Part shown: piece after piece, positions 4,659 to 5,702 of the stretch
Position numbering within the stretch: the stretch's first letter is position 1
Layout of the letters: every line of letters starts with the position of its first letter
Source of the DNA: Nitrospirota bacterium
GTDB taxonomy: Bacteria; Nitrospirota; Thermodesulfovibrionia; Thermodesulfovibrionales; UBA6898
Length of the DNA stretch: 5,702 nucleotides
Assembly: GCA_021787505.1 (NCBI GenBank)
Contig: JAJYLU010000150.1
Coordinates: forward strand, 1 to 5,702
Direction: 5' to 3'
Made by a program: the position numbers and the translations under genes
The notes under the pieces: generated by a model
The model's input: the letters and a program-made list of their open reading frames with translations, nothing else
Databases searched by the model: none
Told to the model about the DNA's origin: nothing

Positions 4659-5253
4659 GATACTCATCTGGTGCAGCGCAATCTTCGTGACACTGCTGTT
4701 TTATTTTGACAAGCCGGTCGCCATTTGGGTCAGGACTTTGCACGACAGGAAATCCGCCATGTTCGTCCGCTATTTCGATATTCCCCTTTACTTTCTCACG
4801 CACGGCTCGACGCTTATCATAATAGCCTGCCTTTTTTTCGTGGCAGGCCTTTTTTACGGCAGAAGGTTCATCGAAACCGGCAAGGCCCTGTCGGCCAGCT
4901 TCCTCGTCTCCGGTATCTCCGCCCAGGTGCTGAAGCACTTGTTCGGCAGGGCACGGCCGCGTTTGACCGATGACCTGATATTCGTCGGCCCCTCGCTCAG
5001 GGGGGGATATGATTCCTTTCCCTCCGGACATACTACCGTCGCGTTCTGTTTCGCCTACACTCTTTCGCGGTATTTTCCAAAATACAGGAGCATCTTCTAC
5101 TTCCTCGCGATCATTATCGGCATATCGAGGATCGAAAGCACCTCCCACTTCAGTTCCGACGTCGTTGCGGGCGCCGCGGTCGGCTTGATCCTCGGCAGAC
5201 TCCTCTCCCGAAAACTGTCTTTCACACCGAACAACCCCGTCATCGCGCCCTGA
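4636..5253 (+). CDS. PAP2-family membrane phosphatase
   Basis: This is a 205-residue integral membrane phosphatase of the type that acts on lipid phosphates. The three catalytic motifs are intact: KX6RP (Lys100, Arg107, Pro108), PSGH (129-132), and SRX5HX3D (Ser164, Arg165, His171, Asp175). In the family, His171 is the nucleophile, helped by Asp175, and His132 is the acid. Hydrophobic segments lie at about 9-24, 58-74, 83-98, 133-146, 152-168 and 176-190, as in PgpB, BcrC and LpxE/LpxF relatives. The ATG at 4636 lies 23 nt inside the glycosyltransferase gene in another frame, with no clear ribosome site, so translation is probably coupled. Plausible substrates are a lipid A phosphate, undecaprenyl pyrophosphate or phosphatidylglycerol phosphate. 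The glycosyltransferase partner makes lipid A or a polyprenyl lipid more likely than phospholipid synthesis, but this is inference. Confidence 0.9.
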   Translation: MQFLRENKILIWCSAIFVTLLFYFDKPVAIWVRTLHDRKSAMFVRYFDIPLYFLTHGSTLIIIACLFFVAGLFYGRRFIETGKALSASFLVSGISAQVLKHLFGRARPRLTDDLIFVGPSLRGGYDSFPSGHTTVAFCFAYTLSRYFPKYRSIFYFLAIIIGISRIESTSHFSSDVVAGAAVGLILGRLLSRKLSFTPNNPVIAP

Positions 5254-5498
5254 AAGCGGCAGGAAGGATTCTGGCCTCCGGCGCCACTGTGGCCTCGGAA
5301 AAGGTTAGGGGCGTGATTAATCACGCCTTTACGACCGAGAATGAGCGAAGATGCTGTCCTTACTCATAGATCGTTTTACCCGATTCCGGATGAAGGATAG
5401 GCGACCCGTTTGCATGCATACGCTTTCTATGCTAAATATTAAAGTGTGCCGCATACACTGCGTGCCGGTCCACATATCCCGACTGATGACAAAATGCA
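5254..5498. other. Intergenic region before the glucan phosphorylase gene, 245 bp
   Basis: Apart from the palindrome at 5310-5327, it holds an AT-rich patch at 5426-5446. A faint promoter-like pair, TTGCAT (5410-5415) and TAAATA (5433-5438), has 17-bp spacing, but each box matches consensus at only three positions, so it is not listed separately. No riboswitch, small RNA or short gene could be supported. Confidence 0.4.
5310..5330 (+). terminator. Perfect palindrome with short T run, likely terminator of the GT/PAP2 unit
   Basis: GGCGTGATTAATCACGCC (5310-5327) is a perfect 18-bp palindrome. It can fold as a 7-bp stem with a TTAA loop and is followed by TTT. Outer pairs AAAGG (5300-5304) with CCTTT (5326-5330), or CTCGG (5294-5298) with CCGAG (5335-5339), could lengthen alternative folds. 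It lies 56 bp after the PAP2 stop codon. The T run is short, so termination may be modest; its perfect symmetry also allows it to be a dimeric repressor's operator. Confidence 0.5.
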
Positions 5499-5702
5499 AT
5501 GGAAGAAAGCAAAGATAAATTCCCCCACATCCCTGAAAGAATAGCCGGGCTGGGTGAGCTCGCCTATAACCTCTGGTGGAGCTGGCATCCCGAGGCGCGG
5601 ATGCTGTTCAAGATGCTCAACCGGCCCGCCTGGAAACTGAGCGTCCATAACCCGGTAAAGATGCTGCATGACATCGACGGGGAGACCCTCGATGCTGCAG
5701 AT
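5499..5702 (+). CDS. glgP: Alpha-glucan phosphorylase, N-terminal part (runs off the window)
   Basis: The 68 residues present are the start of an alpha-glucan (glycogen/maltodextrin) phosphorylase, which releases glucose-1-phosphate from alpha-1,4-glucans with pyridoxal phosphate in the cytoplasm. The call rests on the N-terminal DUF3417 signature: IAGLGELAYNLWWSWHPEAR (residues 14-33) followed by LFKMLN and HNPVKML (50-56). This signature is typical of the long GT35 phosphorylases of thermophiles, archaea and many anaerobes, and distinct from the E. coli GlgP/MalP type. The catalytic domain lies outside the window. ATG 5499 is the only ATG in frame after the TGA at 5487-5489; no clear Shine-Dalgarno site precedes it. 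It is separated from the PAP2 gene by 245 bp and a probable terminator, so it is likely its own unit. Confidence 0.88.
   Translation, partial: MEESKDKFPHIPERIAGLGELAYNLWWSWHPEARMLFKMLNRPAWKLSVHNPVKMLHDIDGETLDAAD

Noticed and set aside
4501..5148. 215-codon minus-strand frame across the PAP2 gene
   Set aside because: The plus-strand frame contains all three PAP2 catalytic motifs, and the antisense product shows no recognisable domain.

Overview
The window reads as chromosomal DNA from a Gram-negative bacterium that uses multiheme c-type cytochromes. The evidence is two secreted cytochromes with 12 and 15 CxxCH haem sites, an ArnT-type inner-membrane glycosyltransferase paired with a PAP2 phosphatase, and the start of a DUF3417-type alpha-glucan phosphorylase. 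This mix, with a moderately high GC content, fits anaerobic respirers such as Nitrospirota or Desulfobacterota/Geobacterales. The lineage is inferred from gene content only and cannot be fixed from the sequence.

Layout. Bases 1-127 are the outer end of an insertion sequence, with two 17-bp direct repeats and a terminal CTTGACA. A sigma-70-like promoter (144-172) and a leader of about 100 nt with a bulged hairpin follow. They precede a secreted 12-haem cytochrome (280-1143), which ends at a strong intrinsic terminator (1161-1193). A 417-bp convergent gap (1144-1560) holds no credible gene but carries a REP/MITE-like palindromic element interrupted by a 20-bp palindrome. On the minus strand, 2754-1561 encodes a second secreted cytochrome with 15 haem sites, built from tandem 46-47-residue doubled-CxxCH modules.

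A 368-bp divergent region (2755-3122) contains promoter candidates for both directions. It also holds a possible 52-codon small ORF with a strong Shine-Dalgarno sequence, ending 10 nt before the likely ATG of the glycosyltransferase gene (3123-4658). That gene overlaps a PAP2 phosphatase gene (4636-5253) by 23 nt, so the two should form one transcriptional unit. A perfect palindrome with a short T run (5310-5330) follows. The window closes with the first 68 codons of an alpha-glucan phosphorylase (5499 onward).

How the genes may work together. The two cytochromes should move or store electrons in the periplasm or at the cell surface (27 haems between them). The glycosyltransferase/PAP2 pair most likely remodels an envelope lipid such as lipid A, or handles polyprenyl-linked sugars. 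The phosphorylase belongs to glycogen breakdown and is probably a separate unit. No CRISPR array, tRNA, rRNA or recognised riboswitch was seen. The most unusual points are the small ORF upstream of the glycosyltransferase, the nested palindromic repeat, and the cytochrome leader hairpin beside the insertion-sequence end.
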